From Gnetum montanum (lineage: Eukaryota > Streptophyta > Gnetopsida > Gnetales > Gnetaceae): a DNA stretch of 64,000 bases. Location of the stretch: NCBI GenBank assembly GCA_015680685.1, contig MNCI01008018.1, positions 370,069 through 434,068 of the forward strand, read 5' to 3'. Both the position numbers and the translations under genes were made by a program. Shown piece by piece: positions 10,231-22,666 of the stretch (the first letter of the stretch is position 1; each line of letters starts with the position of its first letter). The notes beneath the pieces are model-generated. The model was not told the origin of the DNA. It saw nothing but the letters and a program-made list of their open reading frames with translations, and searched no databases.

Positions 10231-11208
10231 TCATCCCAACTTGTGTAAAAGTTGGTCTTTTTCCAGCTCCATATCATTTATGTCCCTCCTTTGCATCTTG
10301 CCATTACTAGGACATTCAAAGGCCACATGGCCTCTTCCACTACAAATCCAACATTCTATTGAAGAAGAATCAAAATTAGAACTTGAAAAATTTTTACCTC
10401 TTTCTTTACCTTTGAATAGGTTGGGCCTTTGCTGATTTGAGCTGTTACTCCTTTTTTTCATAAGCCTTTACAACCTTCTTTAGAGAAAAACTATTTCTTC
10501 TTTACTATCCTCATCTTTATCATTAGCTTCTTTTTTCTTCAAGGTATCTTTTAGAGTAATGAATTTTTTCTTAATTACTCCTTTACTTATGAGGTTCATT
10601 TCATAAGTAATAAGAGTGCTTTAAAGCTCTTTGGATTTTAGAATCAAAAAATCTCTAATTTCCTCCATGGTTGTGACCTTTGGTCTAAATTCTGGTTGGA
10701 GAGTTCTGATCACTTTTATAATGACATCACTTTTAGGTAAGTCCTTACCTATTCCCTTGATTGCCATAACTAGATCATTCACTCTAGAGAAATAGTATTT
10801 TATTTTCTTACCTTCTCTTATTTTAAGCTTATTGTACTTCCTTTGCAAAACTAAAAGTTTAGATATCTTAACTATTAATGTTCCCTTCTATGTAGCCTCT
10901 AATGTTTCCCAAATTTCTTTGGTTATTTTACATCTAGCTACTTTATTAAGTTCAGATTTATTCAATGCACAATATAAACAATTTTTTTCTTTTGAATCAA
11001 ACATGAGCTTATCTTTTTCTTCTTGTGTCCTTTTGCTTTGGGGCTCGATGGATTTTTTTGTGCTATCAACAAGCAGTGTGTAGCCTTTGATGATGGACTC
11101 CCAAACTTCAAACTCCATAGACTTAAAGAAGCCTTGTACCCTTGCCTTCCAATAGGCAAAGTTAAATCCATTGAACATTGGTGGCTTTGTGTAAGATGTC
11201 CCCTCCAT
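10231..11208 (-). pseudogene. Copia-type Gag with CCHC knuckle, decayed
   Basis: From ATG at 11208 one frame can be followed down to 10231 through a few stops (near 10886, 10620 and 10462). The start MEGTSYTKPPMFNGFNFAYWK is the hallmark of copia gag (UBN2 family), where FxGxNFxxWKxR opens the capsid domain. Further on KITKEIWETLEAT and YFSRVNDLVMAIKGIGK follow the same family pattern. A zinc knuckle CWICSGRGHVAFEC (CX2CX4HX4C) is at about 10345-10305. The Lys/Ser-rich stretch before it is typical. No protease or integrase follows. Confidence 0.8.
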
Positions 11209-11249
11209 AGTTCACTCTTGCAAATTAATGTAGAAAGATAGAGTACTAA

Positions 11250-11261
11250 GCTCTCATATCA
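11250..11261 (-). promoter_or_regulatory. Primer-binding site, tRNA-Met type (degenerate)
   Basis: TGATATGAGAGC on the minus strand matches the initiator-Met primer site TGGTATCAGAGC at 10 of 12 positions and lies two bases inside the right LTR. This is the usual copia primer. Confidence 0.65.
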
Positions 11262-11263
11262 CT

Positions 11264-12365
11264 TGAGGATCAAGAACTTAGAAGGGGTGATGAATAAGTT
11301 TTCTAAATTAAGATTAAACAACCACAAAAATCACAGTTAATTTTTACATGGTTTGCCAACTTGGGTACATCCATACTCGAAGGGTAGAATCCTTGCATAC
11401 CTTTGAACTTTGTTTCTCAAAAGGTGGTTTAATGGGAATCACACCTTGTATAAGTTCTAAGCTTCACTCTCAAGTGTTTCATCATTGCAAAACCACTCAA
11501 CCTCACAAGGTCCCAATAAGCTTAGAAAGTAATTTTAAGAATCCCACAACCTTTACAAATTGAGCTCCACTATGGAGTGTTTTAATGCTGCACTAACATT
11601 TAATCTTGTAGGATCTTGACAAGCTTAATCATAGTTCCTTCACATAAGAAGCTCATCAACCGTAGTGGGGCAAAAAGAGAGAAACAAATCACAAGGAAAG
11701 AATTTTAACTTAAATTATCTATCCTTGTACTTTGAAGCATAGTTCAATAAACAACCAATCAAGCAAATGATTTGACAAATGAAGTACAAAAGTATAATAT
11801 ACAATGATTGCTTTGATAGTGACAATTCATGCAAAACGTTTGCAAAATACCCAAGAAATTGAAGTCTTCTTATAGCCTCGAAGTTTTTGAATTCATCTCA
11901 AAGTTCATGCAACAACTATCCAACAACTAGTGTAGAAATCTCCTTCAAGATTGGGATGTATCTTTGAAATTGACTTCAACTCTAGGGAGATGTCTTCTTA
12001 GAAAGAAAGATATCTTTGTGGAGATGTCTTCTCTAGAAAGGAGACATCTCCTACTTTTGGGAGATGTCTTCTCTGCATGTTCTTCACTTCAACCAAGATG
12101 TATTCTACTTCTTAAAGATATCTTCTTAGCTCTTGAACTTTGATTCCTTAGGCTTCCTCTTGCTGATTGGAGCATCTTCATTTGGCTTGTAGTCCTTGTA
12201 CTCGTTCATGATCCCTTAATTCCTTGTAGTCTCCACTTGACATCTTCATACTTGTTCATGCTCCCTTGAGTATAGCTCTCATTCATCCCCTGCAAAATCA
12301 TCACACTCCACAACATTCTATGTTCTTCATTTTCCTTAAGGTTTTGACATACCAAAAGGTCAACA
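11264..12365 (-). repeat. 5' LTR of copia-like element
   Basis: About 1.1 kb, starting TGTTGACC (minus, at 12365) and ending CCTCA at 11264, just before the primer site. Its 11610-12365 part matches 277-1028. GACATCTCC/GGAGATGTC motifs cluster at 11935-12130. Confidence 0.75.
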
Positions 12366-13808
12366 AGTCTATTATCTTTTCAAGCTAATTCTCACTGTAA
12401 TTCTACATTTTTCATCTTCAATGCTTCTATGCTAGATTCCTTAACCTAAGAAATATTTATTTAATCTCCATATTTCTTTCTAAGAACTTCAAATTCCAAC
12501 TGTAATAAATGATGCTAGCATTTTAGTTTGTCAATTTTCTATTGTTAATCTCGAGTAGTTTCAATAGTAGTTTTTGAGAAATCTATAATAAATGATGATA
12601 AACTACAAGTTCATGATGTGTCATGGATTTTTCCTATTTTCTAATCTACATTCTTGTATTGAAAGATAACAGATTCTTCAACTCCTAGCCTTTCTGGATG
12701 TTGTTGTTCAAAAATTAATCTTTCCTTGATAGTCTTCACTTTCATTAATTTTGGAGCTACCTTAATAATATATCCTAAAGAAAAATTAAATAAAGTGAGG
12801 GCCTTCTAAGATTTTAAAGTGGTAGCACCAATAGTTATTATGTCTAAAGATAATTAATCATTTTTAGGATGCAATGTTTTCTTGCCAAAAAGGGATTCCA
12901 TTTTCCTTATCCTTTGTTCTCTAATTTCTGTATACCAAGTGAAGGCTTCCAAATCTAAAGCTTAATTTGGCCCATAAATTTACCATGAAAAATAATATTC
13001 TTTCATTTTATTTAATTGGCCATGATTGAACCATATGGCCAAGATGTGATTATCATTCCCAAACCATCTATTGCCCAACAATTCTTCCATTACACATTAC
13101 CCTTCTAGCAGATGGAAAGAGTCCTCCTAAGTTTTCCTTTAGCTTGTTGCTTGACCAAATTTATCAATTCATCATTCATCAAAGAATAGATAACATCATT
13201 TTCTTGGTGTTCATGGATGTTCCTAAAATCCTTATTTGAATTATAAAGCCTATGCCTTACTTCTAGAAGTATTGCTCTTTCAAAATTTACCCCTATATTC
13301 ATTATGTGAGGGGCATTGTCAAAATACCAAAAGCCTATTTGTAGTGAAAAAACTTAACCTACCATGTAATCATGCCACAACAGGCTATTCTACAATTGCC
13401 TTCCCACTTCAAGGGCTACCAAATAGGGAGCCACAAATCGTGGCAATTTCCTTGGCCTTCCTTCAAATCCTCCTATAACCATATTGGTTTAGTGGGCATG
13501 AAAAAAAGACCCCTTCCTTACACATGGGCCTAATTTCATCTACTATAACTTGCTCAATCTTTGATATGGCTCTATTTGTTAGAAATTGATACAAGACTAG
13601 ATAAACAACATTCATGAGGAACTCAAGGGTTCAAGTGTCAAAATAATCTTTATGATATATAATATGGTAAACATCATAATAGGGCCATCTTTTGTTTAAT
13701 TGTCTTTCTGTTATGTATTAAGGAAGAACAAGTTTGAACCTCTCAAGGCTTGGAACTATGGCCAAAACATGGTCAAATAAAAAGAAACTCATATTAAATT
13801 GAGTATTT
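12366..13808 (-). other. Unassigned region with decayed minus-strand reading
   Basis: No element ends were found. A minus-strand frame at 13302-13105 (NSNKDFRNIHEHQENDVIY) and its surroundings, roughly 13790 down to 12400, give broken stretches of charged sequence that end in Lys/Glu/Asn-rich segments. They are possibly the remains of a coiled-coil retroelement ORF. I cannot name it. Confidence 0.3.
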
Positions 13809-14833
13809 TGTATAGGGACACGTCTACTAATCCCCTTATTCTACCCTACATATTATGTATCTTTTTAAGTTGATTTTGTTGAGGATGATTCTTAGATGTT
13901 TTGGCATGTTTGGAGATGTTTTTGTCTCATTTTAATGAGTTTAGGAGGCTTTGGGGTCTATGGGGACTTGTAGGAAGGGATTTGAAGGTTCCCAACATCA
14001 AAACAAGCATTTTTATTTTTGGCACCTTCAAAAGAGATGTCTTTGCAAAAAGAAAGACATCTTTCTAGAGATATCTTTTCTAAATAAAAGATGTCTCTAA
14101 TTTAGAGAAAACATATTCCAAAAATAGTACACATCTCTCCTGTGAGTAGGGCTTTCATAAAAGACATCTACATAAAGCTAGAGACAACCCAAATGCATGG
14201 GGAAACTTCCAAAAACATCCATTCTAATTTGAGAAATAGCCAAAGAAAGATGGAAATAGCCAAAGAAAATTTGAAATAGCTGGGGAGAAGGTGAAAAGAC
14301 TTGGAAAGCATCTAAAGAACCTTAAGTTGAGTTGAAAAAATGTTTCTATGATTTTTAGCTTCTAGTTGCTTATAAATATTGATGTAATTCACCATTGTAA
14401 GTGCTGAAGTGCCAAGGACCAAAGTGTAAATGTTGAAGTCCAAACATCCCAATAGAGGACAAGAGAGATAGCTCTTGAGGGAGTAGAGCTTGTGCAAGAA
14501 GAGAGCTTATGCAAAGAAGCTGCGTGAGAGGCAAGGGAGATCACTTGAGACAGATTAGGAGAATCTCTTATAAGTGTCTTGTCTTGAGCTCAAGCTCCAT
14601 TGTGAGAAATTGAGGATTAAGAGGGGACAAGTTTGACCTCTAAGATCCTTAGGAGAGTTGTGAGTTGAGCTTGGCTTCTCATCTTTGATGTATTTTCTAT
14701 GTCTTTGAGAATTTTCTTAATAAAAGGAAATTTCTATACATTTTATTCTATTGTTCTTATTTTCTAAGCTAGATCTACATGGAAGTTGTGGATTGGGTCC
14801 TATTGGGATCTTTTAAGGTGCAACTGCCTTGCA
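13809..14833 (+). repeat. 5' LTR of small LTR element
   Basis: It starts TGTATAGGGACACG (TGTAGGAACACC in the 3' copy) and ends TTGCA at 14833, six bases before the primer site. Bases 14030-14170 hold the same GACATCT/AGATGTCT motif seen in the copia-like LTR at 600-790. Confidence 0.75.
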
Positions 14834-14839
14834 CTAGAT

Positions 14840-14851
14840 TGGTATTGGAGC
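14840..14851 (+). promoter_or_regulatory. Primer-binding site, tRNA-Met type
   Basis: TGGTATTGGAGC matches TGGTATCAGAGC at 10 of 12 positions, just after the LTR end. Confidence 0.75.
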
Positions 14852-14970
14852 AAGGTTTTGGAGGTTTCCACACTTCTATGATGAAGTTTGGTATTTTCTT
14901 TGAATGAAAGGAACATAGTTGTGGATGTTTTTATATTTTCTTTTGGATATTATTCTTGTTGACATATTAA

Positions 14971-16512
14971 GAGCTTACACAAGAGATTCAAGAGTTTAAG
15001 GACTCCTTTAAAGCTTTTGTGGCTGAAATGCAAGAAGTGCTTCCCAATGTAAAGGTTCACAAGCACCAATATTTTGCAAAAAATTTAGAAAGGAATATGG
15101 AGAAATTCAAGACTAACATGGAAAATATTTTGAGGAGAATTGATAGAATATCTTCTAGCCATCAAGAAGAAAAGGAAGATCAAGGGTTTGATGAATTAGA
15201 GATCAATGGGAAAAGAAGATCTCAAGTATCTCTTATTGAGCAAGGGAGTGCTCAATACTCAAGGATTTCAAAGGAGGGAACTAAGAGCTTCATAAAAAAG
15301 ACCAAGAGATCTTCAAAGTCAAAGATGGTGTATGTTTCTAATCAAGGAGAGTTCCTACCTCATGAGTCATGGGAGTTGAAGGATCAAAGCCAAGAAAGCA
15401 GCAAAGATCAAGGAACTTCTTCAAGAAGGATCAAGGGCATCACTAGAAGGTATGATTCTCATTATTGTGATAATTTTCTGATACCTTATGGCAAGGGAAA
15501 GAAGATTCTAAGTCAAGTTGAGACTATCTCATGGGCGAGAGGTGAGTCTTCTAACTAAGGTATGTGGAAGAATGATTGCTTTAATGATGTTTTTGATTAA
15601 AATAATGTTAAGGACATCGGGGAGAGTTTACCTTTTGAGTTGGTACCTTGAAAGTGGAATGAAGAGCTTGTTGATGATTCGTTTGAAGAGGAGAAGCCAT
15701 TGGAATTGGGAACTCCTATTTGGGATTTTAAACCTTTAAGCTTTGATGAGATTTTGTAGCCACATATTGAAGATCAAGTTGAATCAAAGATGGATGGGAG
15801 AAGCCATGAAGAGGTAAGTAAGGATGAGCTTTACCTCATTGATGGTAGCAATGTTTCTCATGTTGAAGCTAATGTGATGAATGCTAGTTTTTCACTTTAG
15901 ATTATTAGTGGTTTGTTTAATGGTAATTATGAGCAACATGATCATTGTGGTGATTGTGATGGGATTGAGAGTCATGTTGTGACATTTGATGCCATTGTTA
16001 GTAAGAGGAATACTAGTAATGGTAAATTATTTAATGATGATGACTATTGGAATAGTCATTGTGAGAAGGTCATTACTGATGTGAGTGAAGACATTAATAA
16101 TGATATGATTTTCTAGAATTTGGAGATGCTTGCTATTGACTATAACAATGATAAATTTGTGAAGTGTGATGATGGATATGATTGTCTTGGCTATAAAATG
16201 GAAGTACAATGTGAAGGTAATCTACATGATGGTGATGAAAGGAAGGTAAGTGGTAATCTTTCAAACACCAAGAAGAAGAAGGTGAAGAAGAGGAAAAAGA
16301 AGCAAAGAAAGGATGTTGTATTAAGAAAGCCTAATCCTTTTTCTTTTTATTATTCTTTATTTCTTGTAAGTTTGTGTCATCATGGTGATGCAAGGGAAGC
16401 ATTACAAGGAGAGGATCAATTGAAGGAAGCATGGTGGGGCATAAGGAAAAGCCCCCATGAGCAAGGAAGCTCAAAATCAAAACCTTCAATGATATTTATT
16501 CTAATTTTGTAA
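14971..16512 (+). pseudogene. Single-frame ORF of small LTR element, unknown (gag-position)
   Basis: One frame can be read from about 14971 to 16512 (some 510 codons) through roughly half a dozen stops (for example 15556, 15598, 15649, 15757, 15898, 16114). The start is a coiled-coil-like helix (IQEFKDSFKAFVAEMQEV, then KNLERNMEKFKTNMENILRRI). The middle is Ser/Lys/Gln-rich. The later part is Asp/Asn-rich and ends in a basic block (TKKKKVKKRKKKQRKD at about 16270). Position after the primer site suggests Gag, but no capsid motif or zinc knuckle is visible. All surviving blocks are in one phase, so decay has been by substitution rather than indels. Confidence 0.55.
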
Positions 16513-16600
16513 TGCATGGAGTCATTATTATTATGATGGCCTTAAGTCATGGGGGCATGGAGCCTTCCAGCTTGTGAAAGGTCATGAAGCATGACATTTT

Positions 16601-16618
16601 TAAGGGTGGGAGAGATGG
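16601..16618 (+). promoter_or_regulatory. Polypurine tract
   Basis: TAAGGGTGGGAGAGATGG directly before the TGTAGGAACAC start of the 3' LTR. Confidence 0.8.
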
Positions 16619-16745
16619 TGTAGGAACACCTCTTCTGATCCCCTTATTCTACCCTACATGTGATGTGTCTTTTTAAGTTGATTTTGTTAAGGATGATTCT
16701 TGCATGTTTTGGCAAGTTTGGGGTGTTTTTGAGTTTTTGAGGCCA
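16619..16745 (+). repeat. 3' LTR, first ~125 bases only
   Basis: Matches 13809-13935 (shared ATCCCCTTATTCTACCCTAC, TTTTTAAGTTGATTTTGTT and GGATGATTCTT). The similarity fades after about 16730. Confidence 0.75.
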
Positions 16746-19120
16746 AGATTGATAAGATTACACTTAATTGTTAAATGAAGGATGAGAGATAACATATATC
16801 TTCATAGTTGTTAGTTACAAAAATACACAAAACTTATGTATAGTGCATTGCTCATTCTCTCATGATACAATCACTAATTTCTTAATAAAATATAATCATT
16901 AGTTTCTTAACATAAGAAAGGATAAGTTATGATAGGTTATGATGATCCATGAAAAGACAAAACCTTTTATTATATTTTATAAGAATTATAAACAAAATCC
17001 ACACCATTGGAATAACAAGATGATTATAAGCCAAGGAGAGAGCAAGGAGGTGGCTCATAACATCAAAGATGGTGGACGCCTTGAGTCATAAGTATGACAA
17101 GGAATGCAAGAACATAGGATACACATAAAGTGCACTTCTAAATAAAAGATCCCTAGCTCTTCTACATGGTATTTAAGAATAAGGCATTTTTTCTACTTCA
17201 TAAGGATTGATAAATGTGAAGTCTAATATATGCCTAGCATTCTAAAAGAGGATTAAGCCATTAAAGATTGAATATTAAAGAAAGCATAATGAGTACATAT
17301 ACCAAAGGCACATGTAAAGGATTCACAAAGTTACAAGATAGATAAAGAAAGTTATTGTAGGCTTGTTATGGATCATTGAAGGAGCCTGACATAACCTATC
17401 CCATGTAAGACGAAGCATTAGTATTTCTAACTACATCGTAATTGTATCAGATAATGTAAACGTTGTAGCATTAGTAGAGAAAGGAACAACACCACCAGAA
17501 TATAAGAAGAACCCACATACAACTTTGATTCCACATACACGGAGATACTCATCTTTATATATGAAGTATTAGCCTAGTCATAAGACTCTTGATTTGTAAA
17601 CTCTAAATTATAGGTTCAAATGAAAAATAATGAGTTATAAAGTTCTAATTTGATAATACGTATTTGAGGTAAATATTGTTAATAAAAATACTAGGTTTAA
17701 CACCTTCCTAACTCATTTGCATAAACTCACAATCAATTATAAAATTTTCTTCTTTACTTCCTAGCCAATACTTCACACCTTCAAAAATGACATTATGAGA
17801 TAATGCTTCCTAATATTCAAGAAATTTCATCTAATTATCTTTATTAATTGAGTGTAGCTCACCCCACTTTGATAAGGGCTACAATGATGATGATGATATC
17901 TTTGTTAAGGAAGTATTATTTTTTCAATATGAATTCCTAATCTTAAATAGATAGTTCTATGCTGCTATTATTTTATATGTCACCTATAACAACATCACAA
18001 CAAATTCTAAACTAATGACTACAATTTGTTGTATTTTTCAAGGTGGTCTCATCATTCTATACATTCCTATGTTTTACATGAAATCAATAATACTATTATT
18101 TAGAAACATTATTATCATGGACTCGAAGAGGAAAGATAAATGAAAACTTATTTGAATTTGTGAGTACATTCTTTGAAGGACACTCTAGCTTGTTACATTT
18201 TGACACAAATCCCTTCTTATGAATATTTCATGGCTTTAATGTCATGTTAGAGTTTGGTTCTATGTTGCATGGGAAAGTCTAATTTATAGGGATTAAATTA
18301 TTGAATTTACAAATATTAACAAAACACAATTTGGTTTATTCATGCATATTTAGAAATCCCTTGTGAATACTTTAGATTAAAAATGTTTCATAATAGAAAT
18401 TATTTATGTTGCCCTTACTTCTATGATTGAATTCTTTTAAGAAACTATTAAGGTTTCCATTGGTAAATTTGCTAGGAATAGAACTTCATAGTTATTTGTG
18501 ATTTTTTGCCATTTAACTTGTAGTCTATGACTTAATTTAAGATTACACTCATTTGTAGCTGCTCATAACATTCATGAGTTAGCATACATATGTGCTTCAT
18601 GGTTAATCCTCTTTATGTTGAACCTCTATTGTGTCTTCTTTTATCCTATTGAAATTGAATTTTTCCTCATGTTTACTCAAATAATTTTAGATCTATTGGA
18701 TAAAATAGTTTTAATATTTCTTTAATTTAACTCCATACCTCAAATGATTTCCCATCCATTTTGGCCAAGATCCATGAATGGTAAAAAGAGCATTCAGCTA
18801 TAAATGCTAATATCACTAAAAGAAAAACCACTATCAAAGCCCATGGAATAGAATACCTTTAGCCGCTGAGCAAAAAAAGCAAGCAGAACTAACTTTCAGA
18901 CATATATGCTACGAATCCATGATGATGTAGCACATGGTTGAGAAATTGTAGGCCCATGACTATTTATGGGGGTGATGTTCTTTAGCTTTTTGCTATTTAT
19001 AGACTAGAAATGAAGATGAGTAAGGGGATTGAGCTTTGAAAAACTTTAAATTGATGAAGATGATGATGTAAGACAAGGATACAATGTTTTAGATTCATTA
19101 TTTGGGTTACCTATAATTCG
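16746..19120. other. AT-rich intergenic stretch, nothing recognised
   Basis: No open frame of note on either strand and no element ends found. At 18990-19060 a segment (AGAAATGAAGATGAG ... TTGAAAAACTTTAAATTGATGAAGATGATG) is a diverged copy of 19240-19300 in the inverted-repeat arm, so a local tandem duplication straddles the arm boundary. Confidence 0.5.
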
Positions 19121-20539
19121 TATAGAGGAAACTACATCATAGCTAGAAAAAGAGATTGGAATGGTAGGTGGAAAAGGTAAAGATTGGAATGACAATAAAC
19201 AAAACTAGCACTTCTAGCTTGTGGTCCATGGCATCCACCAGAAATGAGGATGAGGCAAGTTTGGGTTTTGAAAAATTTTGAATGGGTAATGATGAAAGTC
19301 AGGAATACAAAGAAATACATACATACATGATCTATATCAAATTGCACTACTAAAATTGCATGGTAGCTAGAAAAGGTCGGGATCAAAATGGCAACTAGCA
19401 AAAGAAAGTATTAGAATTCTTAAGTCTTTCTGATTTTATTGATATGTATTCTTGTCTAAAATGTTTCACATGGAAATTTTGTGCATTGGAATTTTTTCTT
19501 CTTGTATTGACACATGTTTCATAGTCCCAAGCATTTCACAAGCCATATGGAATGCCTAAAAATATAGGTTACATATCAATTTTCACCTTATGAATTGAAT
19601 GGCAATTAATGTCTAAAACATTTATTTTGTGCCATAAAAGAATCTATAGGCCATATTGATATGGGCTCAGTGAATTGCATTTAAGCATTGAAATTGAAAT
19701 TGAGGTTTCCTTACATGTAATGACCTAAAGAAGCTATTGGATAAATATTATATTTATATCATAAAAATTAAATATCCAATCAACAACGTACCAAAGTAAT
19801 ACAATATTGATGTACCAAGAAAAGATCGTATAGATCTTTTACTACCATATTATATTTTGGTGTCCAATGTTCAATTTGAGAGCTAGAAAAGATATGGTGC
19901 TCATCTTCAAGATCTCTTGAAGTACATAGGCTACATGTGTGTTTTTCTTTATAAATTTACATCCATCTTCTACTTTCTATTTTAAGATAATGGGAACTAA
20001 AATGAAGCTTGGTGATAAAAATGCATCTCATTAGGGAGTAAATTGATAGATAGTTAACCTTTGAGTTTAACTAAATAAACTTATGCTTTAGAAATAAAAT
20101 TTTTTCTTACCTTCTACATTTAGCTATAACTTTATTAGAACCAATTGCCAAACCAACTTGTGAATCTATTTTAAATTACATTGTATATGACAAATCTTCA
20201 ACTATTGTATTACATGAAAATACTATATGTGCTCTTTTGTGTCTTCGAGAACTACTTTAGAAACTTTTTTGTTATGTTTTTAGTAGTTTTTGAGTATAAG
20301 TAATAAATTTAGTATAAATAGATTCTTCTTATAGAAGAAACATATTACACTCTAACGAAAGCATAAAATAGGGTGTTTGAACTTTACTTTTAATTCATCA
20401 AGTGAAAATATCTTTTGTACTCTTTCAATGCATTTTCAATTTTTTTACACTAATACCTAGTTCCAATATGTGTATCTATATATCATAATAAGAAAAAATA
20501 TTATTTCAAGGATTTTTTTTCTAACATGCGAAGCCCAAA

Positions 20540-21340
20540 CTCTTAATGCCTTATATTTATTTTTAATTGTATAAGTAGTTTTTAATATTTCGATTATTCT
20601 TTCTTGAATGAATTTATCCCATCTATAATTATTCACATATTAAAGATACAAGCATCTAAAAGAGCCCATACTATGGGAGTTTGTAATCCTTTCTAGTTAT
20701 ATTGATACATGCCTCCTCCATTGTGATTGCATCTAAGTAGTATTTCATTTTCAATGTCTCACTTCACTTAACATTCACACAATAAACCACTATTCTATTT
20801 GACCCTTTGAAGTGATACTTGATTTTATTGTAATCATGTGTTCTTCCATGCACCCTGTCTTTCATTAGTGCATGAGGATAACACTATTAATCACATTTAT
20901 TTTTATTTGTATAAATAGTTTTTAATCTTTATGGTAATTTTTATTTAATGTATTTATCCCATCTATAATTATTCCACAACTTATACATTACCTTTACCAA
21001 GTTTAAAACTATACAATATGATGCTTAAACAACCCATGTTATATATTAATTTGCACTATGTAAATTGCATCCTATTTATAAGACTTTAAATTAGAATTTG
21101 TAAGACTTTTAGGTTCTATTTATGCATATTTCCTGAATTGCTTTTAAGAGAATTTGTGAGCCCTTCTACCTCTATTGATACACACCTCCTTCATCGTGAG
21201 TGCATTTAAATAGTACAATTTCATCTTTAATGTCTCACTCAACATTCACACAACGAACCACTATTCTTTGACTCTTAGATGTTATACTTAATTTTATTTT
21301 AAACATGTGTTTTTGCATCAACATTGTATATCAACATGCA
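20540..21340. repeat. Local direct duplication, two ~400-bp units
   Basis: Two diverged units (about 20540-20880 and 20885-21340) share blocks such as TTTATCCCATCTATAATTATT, ATGTCTCACT...AACATTCACACAA and AACCACTATTCT. The same pair is in the right arm (about 29030-29860), so the tandem duplication came before the inverted one. Confidence 0.7.
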
Positions 21341-21628
21341 TGACAATAACATCATTGCTCATAGTTATCTGTCCTGCAAACTATGCTACTCCAAAGCCAT
21401 GCGCTTAAGACCATCATCATCATAATGAGCGGGATATGCGAAAAGGAGCGGGATGCCAAAAGTGAGATAGCATTATCATCTTTATTGCTACCTCCTTTGG
21501 AAACGTTTTTAACGCCAGCATAACACTAAAACTCCATGCTCTCTTTTCCTTTCCTTACTTCCTGAACCAAACAACATTCATCCAAGCCAGTTTAGACAAA
21601 AATATCAGAGCAATCGGAGTAGTTGACA

Positions 21629-22241
21629 ATGGCATCGTTGCATCAGAACATCAAAATGCTCATGATAGTGAGCAATCTATTCTTGTTGACACTTTTGGCA
21701 ATGGCAACTGCACGGCCCATCAAACACTCAGACGTAAGTTATGAATGAATGAATCATGCATTATCTTCCCTTATGTTTATTTTAATGGTTCAATCAATCT
21801 TCCTCTTGTCTCTTGTGTTGGCTGGGATTGGGTTTGGTTGTGGGCAGAATCAGAATTGCCGGTACATGCTATTACAGGTAACTTCACCAACGCAGGAATA
21901 GACTCAGATGTGAGCGTGACGCTGTTCAACAATCGTGGCCATGAAGTGGAGATGCGGGATTTGAAGAAATATGGAATACATGGACCCAACTGGCCTTATT
22001 ACTTCAGAAAGGAAATCTGGACTTGTTCAGCGTAACGAATGCAACATGCCTAAACACAGAGCAGTGTACGATAATTTTGCACATAGATGCCGTTGGCACT
22101 TACCATGACTGGTACTGCACAAAAATTGCTGTCGGAGGCAGCATAAAGAACGGCATGCTTGTGGGCCACTGTTTCCCATTTAACCTGTGGCTCACACTAG
22201 AGCAGCCCGAGCATCGAAAACTGCACCGGTTTGCAAGATGA
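21629..22241 (+). pseudogene. PLAT/LH2-domain (plant-stress type) protein, frameshifted copy
   Basis: Exon 1 (21629-21733) encodes a signal peptide: MASLHQNIKMLMIVSNLFLL, then TLLAMATARP. It ends at a perfect donor GAC|GTAAGT. Exon 2 probably starts at 21848 after GGGCAG with NQNCRYM, then shifts frame into TGNFTNAGIDSDVSVTLFN, HEVEMRDLKKYGIHGPNWPYYF, shifts again to GNLDLFSVTNATCL, HDWYCTKI and ends WLTLEQPEH. The Cys-x-Tyr start, TG...G.DSxxSVTL, YFxxGNLDxFS and HxxWYxxxI pattern is that of single-PLAT-domain plant stress proteins, secretory-pathway proteins of about 180 residues linked to abiotic stress tolerance. Two frame changes in exon 2 make this a pseudogene unless they are sequencing errors. 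The first is shared with the minus-strand copy at 24477. The second, a 1-base loss near 22006, is unique. Confidence 0.8.
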
Positions 22242-22666
22242 CAACGCCCACGCCCATGCCTTCTTGCAATCTATTTTAAGAAGATTAGTTGTTTTACTCT
22301 ATTTACTGTTATATTATAATATTATCCTAAATAAATAAATAATGTAGCATATAGCTGCTCTCATCTTTGGTTAGGTGGGTAGGCCACATTCACTGCCACT
22401 ACCAGCAACCATCCTGTTACCCATAGTATACCATAGTTCAGCGGCCAGCCTCATGGTCTGTTTCTAGCTCTATTTATAAATACTAAATAATGGAGCTTAA
22501 GTTACCTAAGAGATGCGAATTTGTATTTGTTTCCATCTAGTCTTTGAGATAGGAAGAGGCAGATTTTGAGTTCATTTTCAATTTTCAATTTCTTTGAGAA
22601 TTGGGGCTTTTGAGTTGCTACATTTTCTATAGGTAGAGAGTTTTTCAACAATAAATAGAGAGGCAT

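Larger units (their letters stand above)
248..12365 (-). mobile_element. Non-autonomous copia-like LTR element, interrupted
   Basis: Two direct repeats of an LTR (about 248-1028 and 11264-12365) bracket a minus-strand internal region. In minus order it holds a tRNA-Met type primer site, a gag with a CCHC knuckle, a long non-coding part, a plant-transposon-like ORF relic and a purine tract next to the left LTR. The element at 1088-6918 was later inserted just inside the 3' LTR. Without that insertion the internal region is only about 4.3 kb. I see no integrase, reverse transcriptase or RNase H, so it could not have moved by itself. The left LTR is cut short by the LTR fragment at 1-247. Confidence 0.65.
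13809..16745 (+). mobile_element. Small non-autonomous LTR element, 3' LTR truncated
   Basis: The left LTR is 13809-14833, followed by a tRNA-Met type primer site. A single decayed frame lies at 14971-16512, then a strong purine tract, then the first ~125 bases of a second LTR copy (from 16619). Homology then stops, so the 3' LTR was truncated by a deletion or another event. No pol motifs are present. Confidence 0.75.
19121..22666 (+). repeat. Left arm of large inverted duplication
   Basis: About 3.5 kb that reappears as reverse complement at 24094-31244, once the LINE at 25059-28607 is removed. Matches run from TATAGAGGAAA at 19121 (to 31244) to AATAGAGAGGCAT at 22666 (to 24094), with scattered substitutions and small indels. 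It holds a PLAT pseudogene at its inner end and AT-rich non-coding DNA elsewhere. Confidence 0.9.

Noticed and set aside
16746-19120. Hidden gene between the small LTR element and the inverted repeat
   Set aside because: No frame, splice pattern or protein motif could be supported on either strand.
21629-22241. Self-incompatibility S1-like secreted protein
   Set aside because: The signal peptide and small size suggested it, but the motif order (TG..G.DSxVSVTL, YYFxKGNLDLFS, HDWYCTKI, WLTLEQ) is that of plant PLAT stress proteins and not of the S1 fold.
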